Below, piece by piece: positions 62,346-64,000 of a stretch of 64,000 bases of DNA. Each line of letters starts with the position of its first letter. Positions within the stretch are counted from its first letter, which is position 1. The stretch covers positions 45,107 through 109,106 of the forward strand of contig SADC01000843.1 of assembly GCA_004194705.1 (NCBI GenBank), read 5' to 3'. A program made the position numbers and the translations under genes. The notes below the pieces were generated by a model. It did not search any database and was not told where the DNA came from. It was given only the letters and a program-made list of their open reading frames with translations. This DNA comes from Ditylenchus dipsaci (taxonomy: Eukaryota > Nematoda > Chromadorea > Rhabditida > Anguinidae).

Positions 62346-63700
62346 TTATCCATATACATACTTCACATAACAATAATAGTCATAATAAACGTGATTCAAC
62401 AAAGAACAGTTAACAAGACATTCTAGGACAGTATTCGTTTCAAGCCTTTTACAAGAACTTTTTTGGAGCATTTCGTACACGAGGAGAGTGACTGCAAACT
62501 GAGGACTGGACCGGCAAACTCTGGGGAGCGTTCCCTTCCAAAAAGCATAAAGCCCCTCTTCGCGTGCGATCACGGTTCGCATGGAAAAATGACATAGTGA
62601 GAAATTAAGGAATCACCTTCGAAACAATCAATAACCCCGGAATAGTCGTTTGACCATCGCGAGGATGACTTGCAAAGGGTTTTGACCACATCCATCGGAG
62701 TAACACATGCTGCTGCCGGAATACCTGCTATGAATGCTGAGCAAAAGAGCGATAAAAGTTTGTTGAAACCCTGCAAACGAAACCGTCAAAAAACATTTTA
62801 TGATTACACAAAAACTCCTTATCTGCAGTCGCGATTTTGGCATGAGCGTAAACCGGAAAGTATATACCGTGAAACCTGAACAAGCAAAAAAAGCTAGAGT
62901 AATTAGACGAGCAAACAACAAACCCATGTCTCGCATAGTACAAGCCGATATCCTCTAAAATTCGTAATGAAAAAAAAAGTCGTGAAATATTAAAAGCGGT
63001 TACACTGTACAACCAACAAAGCCTAGCTCTCTAATAACAGAAAACGCACGCTAACCTTAAACACAAAGCAGTGCCGTATAGCTGGGAGCAAAAATACAAA
63101 ATTGCAGACCTTTGGCTTTCAAGAACTTCTCCGACGACTTGCAAACGGATTTTCACAATCTCCAGAGGATTTGTTACAATCACTGAGCAAGAAAAGTAGT
63201 GTGATGTCAAAAATGTCTAGAAAATCACAACCTTGACAAGCTCCACCACATGCACCAGAAATTATTTCACACGGAATTGAGAATGCGGCCATCAACTAAA
63301 CGTTTTTTTAGTATAATTTAAAAAAGTACAGTTGGATTTTACACGTGAGTTGCCTTCTAACGACATCATTCACCGTCAGTTTGATAGCTTTTTCAGGAGA
63401 GATTCCGATTATTTGTGGAGCAAACCGCGATAGAGACGAAAATTCCTACATAAACTTATTATTGACACAAAAGTGATTTATTAGAACTGAGGGTTAGACT
63501 TGCCGTAATTTTACCACCTTCATGAAACAATCCGAAGCTGCTTTTGTACGATTAATTTCCTTGGAGTGCGGCACATAACGTTGATTTTGCAATTCGAGTC
63601 TTTAGACAGATCAACTGGGTATACGAAAGCTGCACCGCAGTCCCTGAGGAACCTGCCAACGAAAAGCGAAAATGTATCGTCGAGCATCTTAAAAGCTGAA
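62346..63700 (-). pseudogene. Aralar/citrin-type mitochondrial carrier, longer copy with many indels
   Basis: Minus-strand copy of the same gene, extending past the inverted arm into the third carrier repeat. Readable parts: FPTSAFKMLDDTF, AFVYPVDL, then as in the other copy to the LGF exon, ACTMRDMG, GIYFPVYAHAKIATADKEF, GFNKLLSLFCSAFIAGIPAA then ACVTPMDVVKT (third P-x-D-x-V-K signature), YSGVIDCFE, and [20 protein letters not shown] then [19 protein letters not shown]. Introns are short and positioned like those of copy 1. Frames are broken several times by single-base gains and losses (for example TTTTCG for TTTCG at the first exon, TTTTTCCATG in place of an AG acceptor near 62580). It is either a decayed paralog or an unpolished stretch of sequence. 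Confidence 0.75.
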
Positions 63701-64000
63701 GTTGGAAAATATTCGCACTGGCGGGGCACTTACGGCGAAAAAATAACACCCAAAACCAAGTTCTTAAATTGTGCGTTACGTTATGTTAACTGCGTTCCAA
63801 ATTTGGGACCGCAGTTTAATCATTAGTGATGGAAAAGAGGCCTTCGGGCGGATTTCGTGGGCGGGGATTTTTTAGCAGAAAATTTTTTCGGCGATCGGGA
63901 TTTTCGCTGAAAAATTTCTGGATCCTGTCGGGATCCACGTTCAAATTTGCGGGATTTTCAGAAAGGCATAAACTGATTTGGTTTGCTAAAAACCTGAAAT
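62935..64000. repeat. Right arm of the long inverted duplication, running off the window
   Basis: Inverse of 57845-58895. Indels relative to the left arm are frequent and mostly in short homopolymers. The arm continues beyond the end of the window (ATAAACTGATTTGGTTTGC is mirrored at about 57875). Confidence 0.75.

Noticed and set aside
1..64000. CRISPR array, operon or prokaryotic features
   Set aside because: The repeats are inverted or directly adjacent words, not spaced repeats; genes have spliceosomal introns, so the DNA is eukaryotic.

Overview
This is a eukaryotic, A+T-rich window that looks like nematode DNA. The evidence is three copies of the nematode telomere word (TTAGGC, read as CCTAAG at 32323-32342), introns of about 45-60 bp ending in TTTTCAG or TTTTTAG, splice acceptors a few bases before start codons as expected for spliced leader addition, a twitchin/titin-like muscle Ig gene, and one LRFG-ending peptide precursor candidate. 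I cannot name the species. Coding sequence is only a few percent; most of the window is nested inverted-repeat (foldback) and other transposon DNA.

Host-like genes I can assemble: the 3' end of a twitchin/titin-like gene (minus, 4014-7308, possibly one more exon at 9806-9917); TIM22 (minus, four exons, 21310-23708, one frameshift); an unrecognised single-pass membrane protein (minus, four exons, 43487-45575, fully open); the start of an unrecognised gene (minus, 53935-54177); an RPS19 copy with introns but two stop codons and a damaged splice donor (34241-34856); and an Aralar/citrin-type mitochondrial carrier present as an inverted pair (plus 58151-58841; minus 63700-62346).

Transposon-derived genes: Harbinger (MADF/Myb-like protein plus transposase C-terminus, 13019-13755), two mariner/Tc1 remnants (11036-11588 and 15558-16320), and two Mutator-like elements with decayed transposases (39799-42346 and 49488-51981). 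Two Helitron-like elements lie head to tail (25234-27130 and 27131-30838). Several MITE families recur, including one with ACCGTATTTCCTCTAAT termini, one with pogo-like CAGTCRAAC termini, one carrying a splice-donor-like hairpin, and hAT-type and mariner-type MITEs.

The strongest unexplained pattern is this: many foldbacks have arms made of tandem copies of a family-specific word, and many of their centres hold a short open stretch that reads like the last exon of a gene, often with a good TTTCAG acceptor before it and sometimes AATAAA at the stop. Examples lie near 17179, 24712, 35999, 36330, 42870, 48604, 57115 and 61342. This suggests repeated capture of host 3' exons by foldback transposons. 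The alternative is that real genes are hugely expanded by insertions into their introns. Conserved exons repeatedly carry single-base indels, so some breaks may be sequence error. Coordinates of repeats are by eye and approximate to some tens of bases.
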